Origin: Sporosarcina sp. ACRSL
GTDB taxonomy: Bacteria; Bacillota; Bacilli; Bacillales_A; Planococcaceae
DNA: 64,000 nt
Reading direction: 5' to 3'
NCBI RefSeq assembly: GCF_022346605.1
Contig: NZ_JAKRNT010000006.1
Coordinates: 186,001-250,000, forward strand
Shown here: piece after piece, positions 51,829 through 62,236 of the stretch
How positions within the stretch are numbered: the first letter of the stretch is position 1
How the letters are laid out: the number at the start of each line of letters is the position of its first letter
Notes under the pieces: generated by a model
What the model was told of the DNA's origin: nothing
Seen by the model: only the letters and a program-made list of their open reading frames with translations
The model's database searches: none
Translations under genes and position numbers: made by a program

Positions 51829-51932
51829 CTACAGGTAAGAACGCGTCCGCCCGCAGCGAAAGCCGTCACGAAGAACGGCTTTTACGAGCAATAGCGATAG
51901 CGTTGCGAGCACCAGCACTGCTGGAAATCAAC
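51829..51932. repeat. Interspersed repeat element cutting a gene
   Basis: A 104-bp GC-rich segment containing GCGTCCGCCCGC, AAAGCCGTCACGAAGAACGG and GATAGCGTTGCGAGC and ending GGAAATCAAC. It is the reverse complement of sequence types in the 45239 and 49007 elements. It abuts the truncated gene on one side and the mecA terminator on the other. Confidence 0.78.
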
Positions 51933-51961
51933 TTATCCAGCAATATTTCTCTATGTAATAC

Positions 51962-51998
51962 AAAAAAGCTGTTCCCCATTTATTCAGGGAACAGCGTA
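51962..51998 (-). terminator. Terminator of mecA
   Basis: On the minus strand GCTGTTCCC / GGGGAACAGC with a short loop and TTTTTT tail. Confidence 0.88.
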
Positions 51999-52004
51999 TA
52001 TGTG

Positions 52005-52658
52005 TTAACCGAAGTATTTATTCACAGTTGCCAAAACGTCAGATTCCATAATGACTTTGCCGTATTCCTCCAGGCGGTGGATCGTCACTTGGGATAAGGA
52101 AGCGAATTCTGATACGATGCTGCAGAAATCGGATTTATCCTCATCATCCATTTTCGATTCATCGTACAACACGTACAGATAGAATTTATTTTCAAATGAA
52201 TAGAGAGATGTTTTGACTGCGTATGGAGGAATGATGGTAGACAGTGGAATGAGGTTTTCGAACTCCTCAAAGACAAACATATCAGACGTCCATACAACAG
52301 GCTCATCATTCAATTCACTCATAAGTTGTTCGGAATTGGCAAACATGCTAGGATCCGGATCAAAATGCTTCCGGGCATCATCCATGCCAAATTGTGCATC
52401 CGATTCGTCATTATCTGAAGTTTGCGCCCGTGTTACGGTCACTTCGATGCCGTTATTCATCGCATGAACTTGGATCCACAACGGACCTTCCACTTCGAAT
52501 TCAGTCTCGTCATTGATTTCGTCCATCATTTCCCAGAAGAGCTCCTCGCTTTTATCGCGATTGTACCAAACCTCTTCCCGTGTAAAGCCTCGTTCCTCAA
52601 TGTCTATATACGATAAATAAAACTTTACGGTATTATCATTGACTCGCTCAATTTCCAT
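52005..52658 (-). CDS. mecA: Adaptor protein MecA
   Basis: A 217-residue ClpC adaptor. The N-terminal substrate domain (MEIERVNDNTVKFYLSYIDI, EERGFTREEVWYNRDKSEEL) is joined by an acidic linker (about 75-115) to the C-terminal ClpC-binding domain (LIPLSTIIPPYAVKTSLYSF, KFYLYVLYD). It targets ComK and other proteins to ClpCP and affects Spx. It lies between spx and coiA as in B. subtilis. GGGAGAGAAAAGGG is its ribosome site region. Confidence 0.95.
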   Translation of the reverse strand: MEIERVNDNTVKFYLSYIDIEERGFTREEVWYNRDKSEELFWEMMDEINDETEFEVEGPLWIQVHAMNNGIEVTVTRAQTSDNDESDAQFGMDDARKHFDPDPSMFANSEQLMSELNDEPVVWTSDMFVFEEFENLIPLSTIIPPYAVKTSLYSFENKFYLYVLYDESKMDDEDKSDFCSIVSEFASLSQVTIHRLEEYGKVIMESDVLATVNKYFG

Positions 52659-52837
52659 CCCTTTTCTCTCCCTTCCCTCAAACAGGCGTTTAGCCCATTT
52701 CGTTTTTTTGCATTAAACCTGTAATGCTTATACTTACTATATGACCGTCCCGGAGGTTTTGAAAGGGTTATCCTCTTGACGATTAATGTTAATAGCATTG
52801 TAGAGAACATCTGCCCGCAATGCAAGGGTCAAATTCA

Positions 52838-52902
52838 AAAGCTTCTGGCGCCCGGAGTCTAGACGTAAACAACAACGCAGGGCGCCTGCTTATAGTCTAA
52901 AC
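52838..52902. repeat. Small inverted-repeat element between mecA and spx
   Basis: GGCGCC at about 52848 and 52881 and AGTCTAGAC / GTCTAAAC form a nested inverted repeat with AACAACAACGCAGG inside. It is non-coding and looks like an interspersed palindrome of another type than the GCTCGC family. Confidence 0.45.
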
Positions 52903-52908
52903 GAAAAT

Positions 52909-52957
52909 AAAAAGCCGATGGGAGGCAATTGCCTGTCAACTCCCTATCAGCTTTACT
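52909..52957 (-). terminator. Terminator of spx
   Basis: On the minus strand AAAGCTGATAGGGAG / CTCCCATCGGCTTT with one mismatch, then TTTTTATTTTC. Confidence 0.82.
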
Positions 52958-52967
52958 ACGTGTTAAA

Positions 52968-53366
52968 TTAGTTTACCATGCGCCGCGCTTCAAGCAGCTG
53001 ATAGGCCCTTACTTTTCTTGGTAGGAAGCGTCTGATTTCATCTTCATTGTATCCTACCTGAAGCCTTTTTTCATCTAAGATGATTGGTCTTCTTAATAGG
53101 CCTGGATGTTCTTGGATCAATTCATATAAACGTTGCAGTGGAAGGCTTTCCACGTCGACATTCAGTTTTTGGAATATTTTTGAACGCGTTGAAATGATTT
53201 CATCGGTTCCATCTTCGGTCATCCGTAAGATTTGTTTGATTTCATTAATATTCAAAGGCTCAGAGAAAATATTGCGCTCTGAATATGGGATTTCGTGTTC
53301 CTCCAACCACGCCTTCGCTTTTCTACATGATGTGCAACTAGGTGAGGTGAATAATGTAACTCCCAT
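52968..53366 (-). CDS. spx: Global regulator Spx
   Basis: A 132-residue ArsC-like protein that binds the alpha subunit of RNA polymerase under disulfide stress. The redox switch C11xxC14 ([10 protein letters not shown]) is intact, as are the alpha-CTD contact glycine in MTEDGTDEI and the R92 region [13 protein letters not shown]. It is degraded by ClpXP with the help of SpxH, also in this window at 44352. The gene stands alone with its own terminator. Confidence 0.96.
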   Translation of the reverse strand: MGVTLFTSPSCTSCRKAKAWLEEHEIPYSERNIFSEPLNINEIKQILRMTEDGTDEIISTRSKIFQKLNVDVESLPLQRLYELIQEHPGLLRRPIILDEKRLQVGYNEDEIRRFLPRKVRAYQLLEARRMVN

Positions 53367-53722
53367 TCGCTGACACTTCCTTTCAGTTGGATTCCTGTCT
53401 TATATTTAGAATATTAAATTAGAATGATTTTAAAGTAATGAGCTTATCTCCTATTATACACATATTCATTCTCAATGAATACACTTTTTTGAAAAAAAGT
53501 GAAACAGATGGTTTCCTTGTCACATTTCCGCAATATTATAAGCTTTACAGCTCCTTCGGTTATGTACTTTCGTATTTCTTTACTGTTATACCCGACGGAG
53601 GAAATGTTTAAACATCATTACTTCAAAAAAATCATTTTCTCATTTAGAAAGAGTTGATTGAAAAATGTACCTCTACACTTACTAGTACGAAATCAAGGCC
53701 AGAAAAGTTTCATTAAACAATG
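53367..53722. other. Long leader/intergenic region of spx
   Basis: AT-rich, no gene seen. It should contain the spx promoters. An inverted repeat ATTCATTCTCAATGAAT is at about 53467-53483, with AAAAAAAGTG stretches nearby; a clear operator assignment is not possible. Confidence 0.45.
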
Positions 53723-53760
53723 AAAAAATTCCGGAAACCTTGCATAAAAGGCTTCCGGCT
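53723..53760 (-). terminator. Terminator of the putative glycosidase gene
   Basis: On the minus strand CCGGAAGCCTT / AAGGTTTCCGG with a TTATGC loop and a TTTTTT tail. Confidence 0.87.
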
Positions 53761-53765
53761 GGAGG

Positions 53766-54971
53766 TCATGGCGTGTAATCAACGCCTTCTGTATAATTAT
53801 TCCCTGCATTCCATAATAAATACTCATTGATGCCATTCTCTTTCAACGCTTTAATTTGCGCTTCCACTTCTTCTTTTCCGTAACGGAGATAATTCCCTTT
53901 CCCAAGCCAAGAGGCACTGAAATCCTGCAGCCAAGGACGTGAAACAGGAGGACTCTCAAGTTCACTTAGTTTGGCGTTTTCAACCTTCGCATATTCTGTG
54001 ACAAGCTGGTAAGGTTCAAGATCGGGTTTCGCTATACCGAAGTAGGAAGTCCAATGGCTTGGATAAATCATCGAAGAGATGACATCAACGTTCTCGGAAA
54101 TTTTGGAGAAGTTCTGTCCGATTCCTGGCGCTTCCGGTAATGTTGCCGAGTAGCCAAAAATATCGACGGACACGTCTACGTCGTACGGCTTCAACTGTTC
54201 CCTAGCATACGCCACAAAACCGGTCACCGCTTCCACCCTACGTTGAACCGGGTCGAGTTCAGAATCGGCATAGTCGTCCATAGAGTATTTTAGGATGTCA
54301 TGACGTTTTTCGAATCCTTCCGGAAAACGGACATAGTCAAATTGAATTTCCTGGAAGCCCATTTTTGCAGCTTCAATCGCGATTTCGACATTATGATCCC
54401 ATACTTCTTTCATGAACGGATTGACGAATGATTCGCCTCTTCCGTTTTTCCACACTTCATTCCCCTCCAAGAAGGACAGTTCAGGTCGTTTCTCCGCAAG
54501 CACTGTATCCTTGAACACGACGATTCTGGCGATTGGATAAACCTTATTCTCCTCAAGCGTCTCGAGCATCTTGCGCGGATCTTTTATGTATGGCTTCCCG
54601 ATGCCCATATCGAACAAAGGAGAGTCCTCTTGCGGTTTATACGTCAAATTGCCAAAGTCATCTTTTATGTCTATCACCATTGCATTCAAGTCTGTCGAGT
54701 CGATCAGTTTCAACAACCTTTCGAAGCGGGCCCCCCCTGCTGAATGCCCTGTCACGTAAATTCCTCGTACAGCATCTGGATATTCAAACACTAATCCGGA
54801 GTCATAGCTGTATAACTTAGAGCCGGCAACAATTCCTTCCTCTATCGTTTCAAATCCGTATGTACGTTCAGCAAATTTAACATCCGCCTTCGTCTCATCA
54901 GCTTGCACTGCAAACGGAAGGCTAATTGCACTTGCAAGCAACAAGGAGCTTGCGATCTTCATTTTCCTCAT
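53766..54971 (-). CDS. Secreted putative glycoside hydrolase (DUF4015 / GH-like TIM barrel)
   Basis: A 401-residue secreted protein. MRKMKIASSLLLASAISLPF, then AVQA, is a Sec signal peptide cleaved near residue 24. The rest matches the DUF4015 putative glycosyl hydrolase family: RGIYVTGHSAGGARFERLLK, AMVIDIKDDFGNLTY, IQFDYVRFPEGF and SVDIFGYSATLPEAPGIGQN. The acidic residues in VIDIKDD and QFDYVRFP are candidate catalytic sites. The substrate is unknown. ATG 54971 follows GAGAGGAAG. Confidence 0.85.
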   Translation of the reverse strand: MRKMKIASSLLLASAISLPFAVQADETKADVKFAERTYGFETIEEGIVAGSKLYSYDSGLVFEYPDAVRGIYVTGHSAGGARFERLLKLIDSTDLNAMVIDIKDDFGNLTYKPQEDSPLFDMGIGKPYIKDPRKMLETLEENKVYPIARIVVFKDTVLAEKRPELSFLEGNEVWKNGRGESFVNPFMKEVWDHNVEIAIEAAKMGFQEIQFDYVRFPEGFEKRHDILKYSMDDYADSELDPVQRRVEAVTGFVAYAREQLKPYDVDVSVDIFGYSATLPEAPGIGQNFSKISENVDVISSMIYPSHWTSYFGIAKPDLEPYQLVTEYAKVENAKLSELESPPVSRPWLQDFSASWLGKGNYLRYGKEEVEAQIKALKENGINEYLLWNAGNNYTEGVDYTP

Positions 54972-55100
54972 AGCACACTTCCTCTCTCTCACTCATTCTA
55001 TCAAAGCAAAAATACAATGAATAGGGGAACTCATCTATTCCCATCTTTATTTGTTGAAAAACCACTAATTTTGTCGAACACAGTGAAAAAACTTTTGCTG

Positions 55101-55129
55101 TTGCTTTATTTCACGTATCGTATTATACT
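55101..55129 (+). promoter_or_regulatory. Sigma-A promoter of trpS
   Basis: TTGCTT (55101-55106) and TATACT (55124-55129) are separated by 17 bases, just ahead of the T-box leader. Confidence 0.72.
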
Positions 55130-55140
55130 TTTGACAACTA

Positions 55141-55412
55141 TTATGAAAAGCGAAGACGGAAAGAGTATTCTTGTCGCGGCATTCAAGAGAGCCTGTGGTT
55201 GGTGTAAACAGGTATGACGGGCAAGAAGAATTGGGTTCCTGAGCTTGATTGGCGAAAAGGATTGCTATAAGCGGTCAATGAGTAGCCTGTCACGTCCCCC
55301 CGCGTTAAGGGGCTTTGAGTGGCCTGCTTGCGGGCTAATTCGGGTGGTACCACGGTTGATACACATCAGTCGTCCCTTTTTTGGGATGGCTGATGTTTTT
55401 TTATTTTTATTT
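55141..55412 (+). promoter_or_regulatory. T-box riboswitch (tRNA-Trp) controlling trpS
   Basis: The conserved T-box AATTCGGGTGGTACCACGG is at 55337-55355. Stem I contains AGAGAGCC and GGTTGGTG, and the specifier loop at 55229-55235 has TGG (55232-55234), the tryptophan codon. The terminator stem CATCAGTCGTCCC / GGGATGGCTGATG (55364-55395) ends in a long T run. Uncharged tRNA-Trp would stabilise the antiterminator and allow trpS expression. Confidence 0.95.
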
Positions 55413-55437
55413 TTTATTATTGATTACAGGTAGCTCT

Positions 55438-56751
<1,314 letters not shown>

Positions 56752-56788
56752 ATACAACGCCCTTTTGCTTTTCTTCCAATGTATGAAC

Positions 56789-56832
56789 GAAAGCTCCCCT
56801 TTTAGAATCCATCTAAAAGGGGAGCTTTTCGT
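56789..56832 (-). terminator. Terminator of fabH-fabF
   Basis: Strong 15-bp stem AAAGCTCCCCTTTTAGA / TCTAAAAGGGGAGCTTT; T runs on both sides. Confidence 0.9.
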
Positions 56833-56840
56833 CTTTTCGA

Positions 56841-58076
56841 TCATATTTTTTTGAATACGAGTGAAGCGTTATGTCCCCCGAAGCCGAGAGAGTTGCTCAT
56901 CGCATATTGAATATCCGCTTTTCTAGCTTCATTGACAACATAGTCAAGGTCGCATTCAGGATCTGCATTCACATAGTTCGTTGTTGGAGGCAGAATCCCT
57001 TCCTGCAATGCTTTTACCGTAAAGATTGCTTCCAATCCTCCGGCAGCACCTAGCAAATGCCCCGTCATCGATTTTGTAGAACTCATTGCAAGCTTATACG
57101 CATGCTCTCCGAAAACAGTTTTCGCAGCAAGCGTTTCGAACAAGTCATTATACGGTGTGCTCGTTCCGTGTGCATTGATGTAATCGATTTTATCCGGACT
57201 GATTTCCGCTTCATCAAGTGCTTGACGCATTGCACGTGCCGCGCCTTCGCCTTCAGGAGCTGGAGCTGTAATATGGTGAGCGTCTCCTGTAGAGCCGTAT
57301 CCCACCATTTCCGCATAGATTTTCGCGCCGCGTTTCACCGCGTGCTCGTATTCTTCGAGAATGAGGATGCCCGCGCCTTCTCCGATAACAAAGCCATCAC
57401 GTTCCTTGTCGAATGGACGGGAAGCTGTTGCCGGATCAGGATTCAATGATAGTGCTGTATTCGCACAGAAACCAGCTACCGCCATCGTCGTGATCGGCGC
57501 TTCTGCACCACCTGTGATCATCACATCAGCTTCTCCGCGTTTAATAACTTCAAATGCATCACCGATTGAATTCGTACCGGATGCACAAGCTGTTACCGTA
57601 CAAGAGTTGATGCCTTTCGCGCCGAAATGGATGGATACTTGGCCGGAAGCCATATCCGGAATCATCATCGGAACGAAAAACGGGCTCACTCGGCGGTACC
57701 CTTTTTCTTGGAATGTTTTGAACTGCTGTTCATGTGTTTCCATTCCCCCGATGCCAGAGCCGATCCAGACACCTGTCCGTAACGCTGTCTCTTCGTCCAA
57801 TTCAAGGTCTGCGTCTTTCATTGCCATGATAGATGCTGCTAACGCATAGTGTGTGAAACGGTCCATCTTCCGCGCATCTTTTCGCGGGATATATTCCTCA
57901 ATATCAAAATCCTTCACTTCCGCCGCAACTTTTACTGGAAATTGCTCACTATCCAGTCTTGTGAGTGGACCAATTCCGGATTTTCCGTTCAATACCGCTT
58001 CCCATGAGCTTTCCGCGGAATTTCCTACTGGAGAAACTGCTCCAATTCCCGTAACGACTACACGACGTTTTTCCAT
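56841..58076 (-). CDS. fabF: 3-oxoacyl-ACP synthase II
   Basis: A 411-residue condensing enzyme that elongates fatty acids. The catalytic cysteine is in [15 protein letters not shown], the histidines in [11 protein letters not shown] and [13 protein letters not shown], and the C-terminal [16 protein letters not shown] is present. ATG 58076 lies 9 bases after AAGGGGAG; the frame runs to 58103 without support. It is co-transcribed with fabH from the FapR-controlled promoter. Confidence 0.96.
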   Translation of the reverse strand: MEKRRVVVTGIGAVSPVGNSAESSWEAVLNGKSGIGPLTRLDSEQFPVKVAAEVKDFDIEEYIPRKDARKMDRFTHYALAASIMAMKDADLELDEETALRTGVWIGSGIGGMETHEQQFKTFQEKGYRRVSPFFVPMMIPDMASGQVSIHFGAKGINSCTVTACASGTNSIGDAFEVIKRGEADVMITGGAEAPITTMAVAGFCANTALSLNPDPATASRPFDKERDGFVIGEGAGILILEEYEHAVKRGAKIYAEMVGYGSTGDAHHITAPAPEGEGAARAMRQALDEAEISPDKIDYINAHGTSTPYNDLFETLAAKTVFGEHAYKLAMSSTKSMTGHLLGAAGGLEAIFTVKALQEGILPPTTNYVNADPECDLDYVVNEARKADIQYAMSNSLGFGGHNASLVFKKI

Positions 58077-58170
58077 TGTTTGAAAACTCCCCTTCATTAT
58101 CAAAATTATGCCAAAGCGTTGGCATGTATATCAGTTCGTTTTAACTCCACTATTATATAGTATTCGATGA

Positions 58171-59103
58171 TCATTTACCCCATTTGATGCATAAAGCGCC
58201 CCAAGTGAGTCCGCCGCCGAATCCGACTAATACGATAATGTCATCGTCCTTGACGCGGCCTTCCTGTAAATCGTCGAATAATGAAATCGGAATCGATGCT
58301 GCTGACGTGTTTCCGTATTTATGGACAGACTTCGACATCCTTTCGACTGGCAAGCCAAGTCTTTCACGGGATGCTTCCATAATGCGGATGTTCGCTTGGT
58401 GAGGAATCAAATAATCGACATCCTCTGTCGTCAGACCCGCTTTTTCCGTAACAGTTACAGCTGACTCCCCCATTTGACGGACTGCAAATTTGAACACTTC
58501 ACGTCCGTTCATTTGGATGTATTTGTCTTGGTAAAGATGTTTGCCTCCTGCACCGTCGGCACCTAATTCAAAGGATAGGATTCCCCGTCCTTCGCTCACT
58601 TGACCGATGACTGCAGCACCTGCACCGTCCCCGAAAAGAACTGCTGTGTTGCGGTCTTCCCAATCCGTAATCTTCGACAGTTTTTCTACGCCGACGACGA
58701 GGACATGCTTATACGTTCCGGCTTCTACGAAATGCTTAGCCGTTACAACTCCGTACATGAAGCCAGCACATGCTGCGGAAACGTCCATCGCCGCTGCGTT
58801 TTTTGCGCCTAACTTATCTTGTAAAATTGTCGAGACGGCTGGGAATGGACGATCCGGTGTGACAGTTGCCACGAGAATCATTCCGATATCTTCCGGGTGG
58901 AGACCTGCGTTTTCAATCGCTTGTTTTGCAGCTTCATACGCCATATCGGATGTATCTGTATTGTCATCTGCAATGCGTCTTTCCTCAATGCCTGTACGTG
59001 TACGGATCCATTCATCCGTCGTATCGATTCGTTGTTCAAGATCATGATTTGTCACAACTTTAGAAGGGACAAATTTCCCAACGCCGATTAACCCTGCATT
59101 CAT
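58171..59103 (-). CDS. fabH: 3-oxoacyl-ACP synthase III
   Basis: A 310-residue enzyme that starts fatty-acid synthesis by condensing acyl-CoA with malonyl-ACP. The cysteine is in [15 protein letters not shown], the histidine in [12 protein letters not shown], and the asparagine in [13 protein letters not shown]. It corresponds to B. subtilis FabHA by position next to fabF. The gap to fabF is 94 bp without a terminator. A FapR site controls it. Confidence 0.96.
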   Translation of the reverse strand: MNAGLIGVGKFVPSKVVTNHDLEQRIDTTDEWIRTRTGIEERRIADDNTDTSDMAYEAAKQAIENAGLHPEDIGMILVATVTPDRPFPAVSTILQDKLGAKNAAAMDVSAACAGFMYGVVTAKHFVEAGTYKHVLVVGVEKLSKITDWEDRNTAVLFGDGAGAAVIGQVSEGRGILSFELGADGAGGKHLYQDKYIQMNGREVFKFAVRQMGESAVTVTEKAGLTTEDVDYLIPHQANIRIMEASRERLGLPVERMSKSVHKYGNTSAASIPISLFDDLQEGRVKDDDIIVLVGFGGGLTWGALCIKWGK

Positions 59104-59133
59104 CTAACATACCCCGTTCCTTATTATCTAATA

Positions 59134-59178
59134 TTAGTACCTGGTGTTAATTATAGAAGAAATGAGTTTACTTTTCAA
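59134..59178 (-). promoter_or_regulatory. FapR operator and sigma-A promoter of fabH-fabF
   Basis: On the minus strand TTGAAA (59178-59173), 17 bases and TATAAT (59155-59150) form a consensus promoter. TTAGTACCTGGTGTTAA at 59134-59150 matches the FapR operator (TTAGTACCTRNTANTAA type) and overlaps the -10/+1 region. FapR represses fatty-acid genes until malonyl-CoA accumulates. Confidence 0.9.
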
Positions 59179-59289
59179 TATATCGACACGATTTCGCCAA
59201 AGAAATTAGTATGAGCGCATTATTTTGTTTATTGAAAGTGTTCACTATGGTATGATGAACGAGGAAATAGTTACGATGGGGTGAATTCG

Positions 59290-59472
59290 ATGAAATATAT
59301 CATTACATTTGTTATGTCCTTTTTACTTGTATCAATGACGAACTATGTAGCCGGTTCAATCGCTGGAGTATCTTTCGACTTAATGGGTGGAGTCATCGCT
59401 TCTGTCGTCTTGGCAATTGTTGTCCTTGGCATTACTGCAATCCTTCCCGACGAGGAAGTTGCAGATTATTGA
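59290..59472 (+). CDS. yjzD: DUF2929 family protein (YjzD)
   Basis: A 60-residue membrane protein with two helices: YIITFVMSFLLVSMTNYVAG and GGVIASVVLAIVVLGITAIL. It matches DUF2929 and has the B. subtilis position between yitW and fabHA. ATG 59290 follows GGGGTG; a GTG at 59281 is part of that site. The function is unknown. Confidence 0.85.
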   Translation: MKYIITFVMSFLLVSMTNYVAGSIAGVSFDLMGGVIASVVLAIVVLGITAILPDEEVADY

Positions 59473-59483
59473 TTCCATTAGCA

Positions 59484-59514
59484 GGCCGTTCCTTTACTGG
59501 GACGGTTTTTTTAT
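59484..59514 (+). terminator. Terminator of yjzD
   Basis: Short stem AGGCCGT / ACGGTTTTTTT with an 11-12 base loop, followed by a T7 run. Confidence 0.6.
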
Positions 59515-59520
59515 TTGCAT

Positions 59521-59560
59521 AAAAAAGCCCTGGTCGCCGCTATAATTCGGCACCAGGGCT
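59521..59560. terminator. Terminator of clpB
   Basis: Stem AGCCCTGGT / ACCAGGGCT with an internal CCG / CGG pair; the minus-strand tail is TTTTTT. It can also stop plus-strand readthrough. Confidence 0.88.
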
Positions 59561-59564
59561 ACTT

Positions 59565-61706
59565 TTATTTTTTTAGTACTTGCAGTTTTCCATCTTCCAT
59601 CGTCAAGACTAATTTCTGTCCTTCCGCGAGATCTCCTTTAATAATCTCCTTCGCGACAGCTGTTTCGACGTGGCGTTGGATGAATCGTTTCAATGGTCGT
59701 GCGCCAAACTCGGCATCCGTACCTTCTTGGACGATCCAGTCAAGGACGTCGTCTCCATATTCCAAGTCCACTTCTTGTTCATCGAGTCGTTTGACGAGAT
59801 CCTCGAGCATTTTCTTCGCAATCAAACGGAAAGAGTCTCCTGATAATGAATGGAAGATGATAATGTCGTCCATTCGGTTTAGCAATTCAGGTTTGAAATG
59901 ACGGCGTAACTCTGCCATAACCAAATCCTCTGCGGCGTGTTCATCCGAATCGAATTGGCCTTGCAGCAAATAGGCCGAGCCGATGTTGGACGTCATAATG
60001 ACGACCGTGTTCGTGAAGTTGACGAGTCGGCCTTGGCTGTCTGTAATTCTGCCGTCATCGAGTACTTGAAGCAATATATTCGATACATCAGGATGAGCCT
60101 TTTCGATTTCATCGAGAAGCACGACTGAGTACGGATTGCGGCGCACCGCTTCCGTCAACTGCCCGCCTTCTTCATAACCGACATAACCCGGAGGCGCTCC
60201 TACTAGTCTAGAAACGCTATGTTTCTCCATATATTCGGACATGTCAATTCGAATAAAGTGGTCTTCCGAGTCGAATAATGTTGCAGCGAGCGTTTTTGCA
60301 AGTTCTGTCTTTCCTACACCGGTAGGCCCGAGGAACAGGAATGAACCGATCGGCTTATCCGGATCCTTAATGCCTGCACGGGCACGCCAAACCGCTTCTG
60401 TGACGAGCTGTACGGCGTCATCTTGTCCGATGACCCGCTCCTCCAACGTTTCACGGAGACGGAGCAATTTCTCCCGCTCCCCTTCCACAAGCTTCGTGAC
60501 AGGAATGCCCGTCCAGCGCGCGACGATCATCGCGATTTCATCCTCAGTCACTTCTTCCCGTAACAGCCGGTTATCGGAATTCGTTACGAGTGACGCTTCC
60601 AATTGCTGAAGTTGTTTTTCCAGCTCCGGAATTCTGCCATATTGCAGCTCAGCCGCTTTATTCAAATCAAAACGGTTTTGCGCGTCTTCCAGCTCACGGC
60701 GGTACCGGTCAAGCTCTTCACGCTTCTCTTGGATATCGCGCAAGGCTTCTTTCTCTTTGTTCCATTGCTCCCGCATGTCGGCTGATGAATCTTTCAGCTC
60801 CTGCAATTCGGTACGCAATGCTTCAAGTCGTGTCTGGCTGATCGCATCTTTTTCTTTCCTCAATGCTTGCTCCTCAATTTCGAGCTGCATGATCCGACGT
60901 GTGACAGAATCAAGTTCTTGAGGCATCGAGTCGATTTCCGTCCGAATCATCGCACTCGCTTCGTCCATCAGATCGATCGCCTTATCCGGCATGAACCGTT
61001 CTGTCAAGTAGCGATCCGATAATGTGGCGGCGGCAACTAATGCACGGTCATGGATACGGACGCCATGATGCAGTTCAAAACGCTCCTTCAATCCCCGCAA
61101 GATCGAAATCGTATCTTCGACGGATGGTTCGCGCACTAGAACTTGCTGGAATCGTCGTTCCAAGGCAGGATCTTTCTCGATATACATCCGGTACTCATCG
61201 AGCGTCGTTGCACCGATGCAATACAGCTCACCACGGGCAAGCATCGGCTTCAACATATTGCCTGCATCCATCGCGCCTTCCGTCTTGCCAGCTCCGACGA
61301 TTGTATGAATTTCGTCAATGAAAAGGATGATCTCTCCATCACTTTCTTTCACTTGCTTTAAAACGCCCTTCAACCGTTCCTCGAACTCCCCGCGGTATTT
61401 CGCTCCGGCGATCAGCGAGCTCATATCGAGTTCAAAGATCTGCTTATCTTTCAACCCTTCCGGTACGTCGCCTTTGACGATCCGTTGTGCAAGCCCTTCG
61501 ACAATTGCCGTTTTACCGACCCCAGGCTCCCCGATTAGCACAGGGTTATTTTTTGTTTTTCTCGATAAAATCCGGATGACATTCCGGATTTCTTCATCGC
61601 GCCCGATGACCGGGTCCATTTTTCCGTTCTTTACATCTTCAACGAGATTGCGGCCGAATTGTTCAAGTGGAGTACGTTGGTCTTCCTGTACGCCATCCAT
61701 TCTCAT
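59565..61706 (-). CDS. clpB: ATP-dependent disaggregase ClpB lacking the N-terminal domain
   Basis: A 713-residue AAA+ chaperone that works with DnaK to dissolve aggregates. NBD1 has Walker A GEPGVGKT at 59-66 and [13 protein letters not shown]; a coiled-coil M domain spans about 270-380 ([36 protein letters not shown]), as in ClpB and unlike ClpC; NBD2 has [12 protein letters not shown] and [13 protein letters not shown]. Usual ClpB has about 860 residues; the ~145-residue Clp_N domain is absent. The start ATG 61706 follows AGAGGTG, and a promoter with a CtsR site lies just upstream, so this is the real start, not a truncation by assembly. Confidence 0.94.
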   Translation of the reverse strand: MRMDGVQEDQRTPLEQFGRNLVEDVKNGKMDPVIGRDEEIRNVIRILSRKTKNNPVLIGEPGVGKTAIVEGLAQRIVKGDVPEGLKDKQIFELDMSSLIAGAKYRGEFEERLKGVLKQVKESDGEIILFIDEIHTIVGAGKTEGAMDAGNMLKPMLARGELYCIGATTLDEYRMYIEKDPALERRFQQVLVREPSVEDTISILRGLKERFELHHGVRIHDRALVAAATLSDRYLTERFMPDKAIDLMDEASAMIRTEIDSMPQELDSVTRRIMQLEIEEQALRKEKDAISQTRLEALRTELQELKDSSADMREQWNKEKEALRDIQEKREELDRYRRELEDAQNRFDLNKAAELQYGRIPELEKQLQQLEASLVTNSDNRLLREEVTEDEIAMIVARWTGIPVTKLVEGEREKLLRLRETLEERVIGQDDAVQLVTEAVWRARAGIKDPDKPIGSFLFLGPTGVGKTELAKTLAATLFDSEDHFIRIDMSEYMEKHSVSRLVGAPPGYVGYEEGGQLTEAVRRNPYSVVLLDEIEKAHPDVSNILLQVLDDGRITDSQGRLVNFTNTVVIMTSNIGSAYLLQGQFDSDEHAAEDLVMAELRRHFKPELLNRMDDIIIFHSLSGDSFRLIAKKMLEDLVKRLDEQEVDLEYGDDVLDWIVQEGTDAEFGARPLKRFIQRHVETAVAKEIIKGDLAEGQKLVLTMEDGKLQVLKK

Positions 61707-61730
61707 ATAGTTTCACCTCTGTCATTTGAC

Positions 61731-61782
61731 TTTGACTATCTTTGATTAATTAAATTATATGTTCTTCCTCCATGTAAGTAAA
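61731..61782 (-). promoter_or_regulatory. CtsR operator and sigma-A promoter of clpB
   Basis: On the minus strand AATCAAAGATAGTCAAA (61747-61731) matches the CtsR heptad repeat RGTCAAANANRGTCAAA in all but one base, with a further GTCAAA directly after. The promoter TTTACT (61782-61777), 17 bases, TATAAT (61759-61754) lies just upstream. It predicts heat induction. Confidence 0.85.
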
Positions 61783-61832
61783 GCAATCTGCATCTATACT
61801 TTTCCCCGTACTGGACAGAATAATCACCATAC

Positions 61833-61872
61833 AAAAAAGGCTGCTTGACGCTGAGTCAAACAACCTTTTTTA
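61833..61872 (-). terminator. Terminator of yitV-yitW
   Basis: Stem AAAAAGGTTGTTTGACTC / TCAAGCAGCCTTTTTT with mismatches, near the yitW stop. Confidence 0.78.
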
Positions 61873-61878
61873 GATTTA

Positions 61879-62187
61879 TTAGCGAACACCAAGCGCCATT
61901 TTTGCATAGCGGGACATATTCTCTCTCGACCATGGCGGATTCCAAACAATGTTGACGTCCACATCTTTCACTTCAGGCAATTCCGTCAGTTCTTGTTTGA
62001 TGTTGGAAACAATTTGCGGCCCCATCGGACAACCCATTGAAGTCAATGTCATTGTCACTTTGGCAGTACCTTCTTCATCCAGTTCTGCATCATAGACAAG
62101 TCCCAAGTTGACGATATCAATACCGAGCTCAGGATCGATTACATTTTCCAGGGCACCCATCAAGCTGCCTTTCATATCATCATTCAT
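61879..62187 (-). CDS. yitW: MIP18/DUF59 family metal-sulfur cluster assembly protein (YitW)
   Basis: A 102-residue protein. VIDPELGIDIVNLGLVYDAE, TLTSMGCPMGP and VNIVWNPPWSRENMS form the DUF59 signature; the cysteine in TSMGCPMG is the conserved one. Relatives (SufT) help Fe-S cluster maturation. It is 49 bp after yitV in the same direction, as in B. subtilis. Confidence 0.92.
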   Translation of the reverse strand: MNDDMKGSLMGALENVIDPELGIDIVNLGLVYDAELDEEGTAKVTMTLTSMGCPMGPQIVSNIKQELTELPEVKDVDVNIVWNPPWSRENMSRYAKMALGVR

Positions 62188-62236
62188 TGAAATTCCCCTT
62201 TCCGAACTTTACTACTTTCATCATAACAAGTATGGT

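Noticed and set aside
53467..53483. Fur-box-like dyad ATTCATTCTCAATGAAT upstream of spx
   Set aside because: It lacks the GATAAT hexamers of the Fur consensus, and no regulator can be assigned from one site.
57361..57849. Frame of 162 codons antisense to fabF
   Set aside because: Shadow of fabF; no ribosome site and no recognisable domain.
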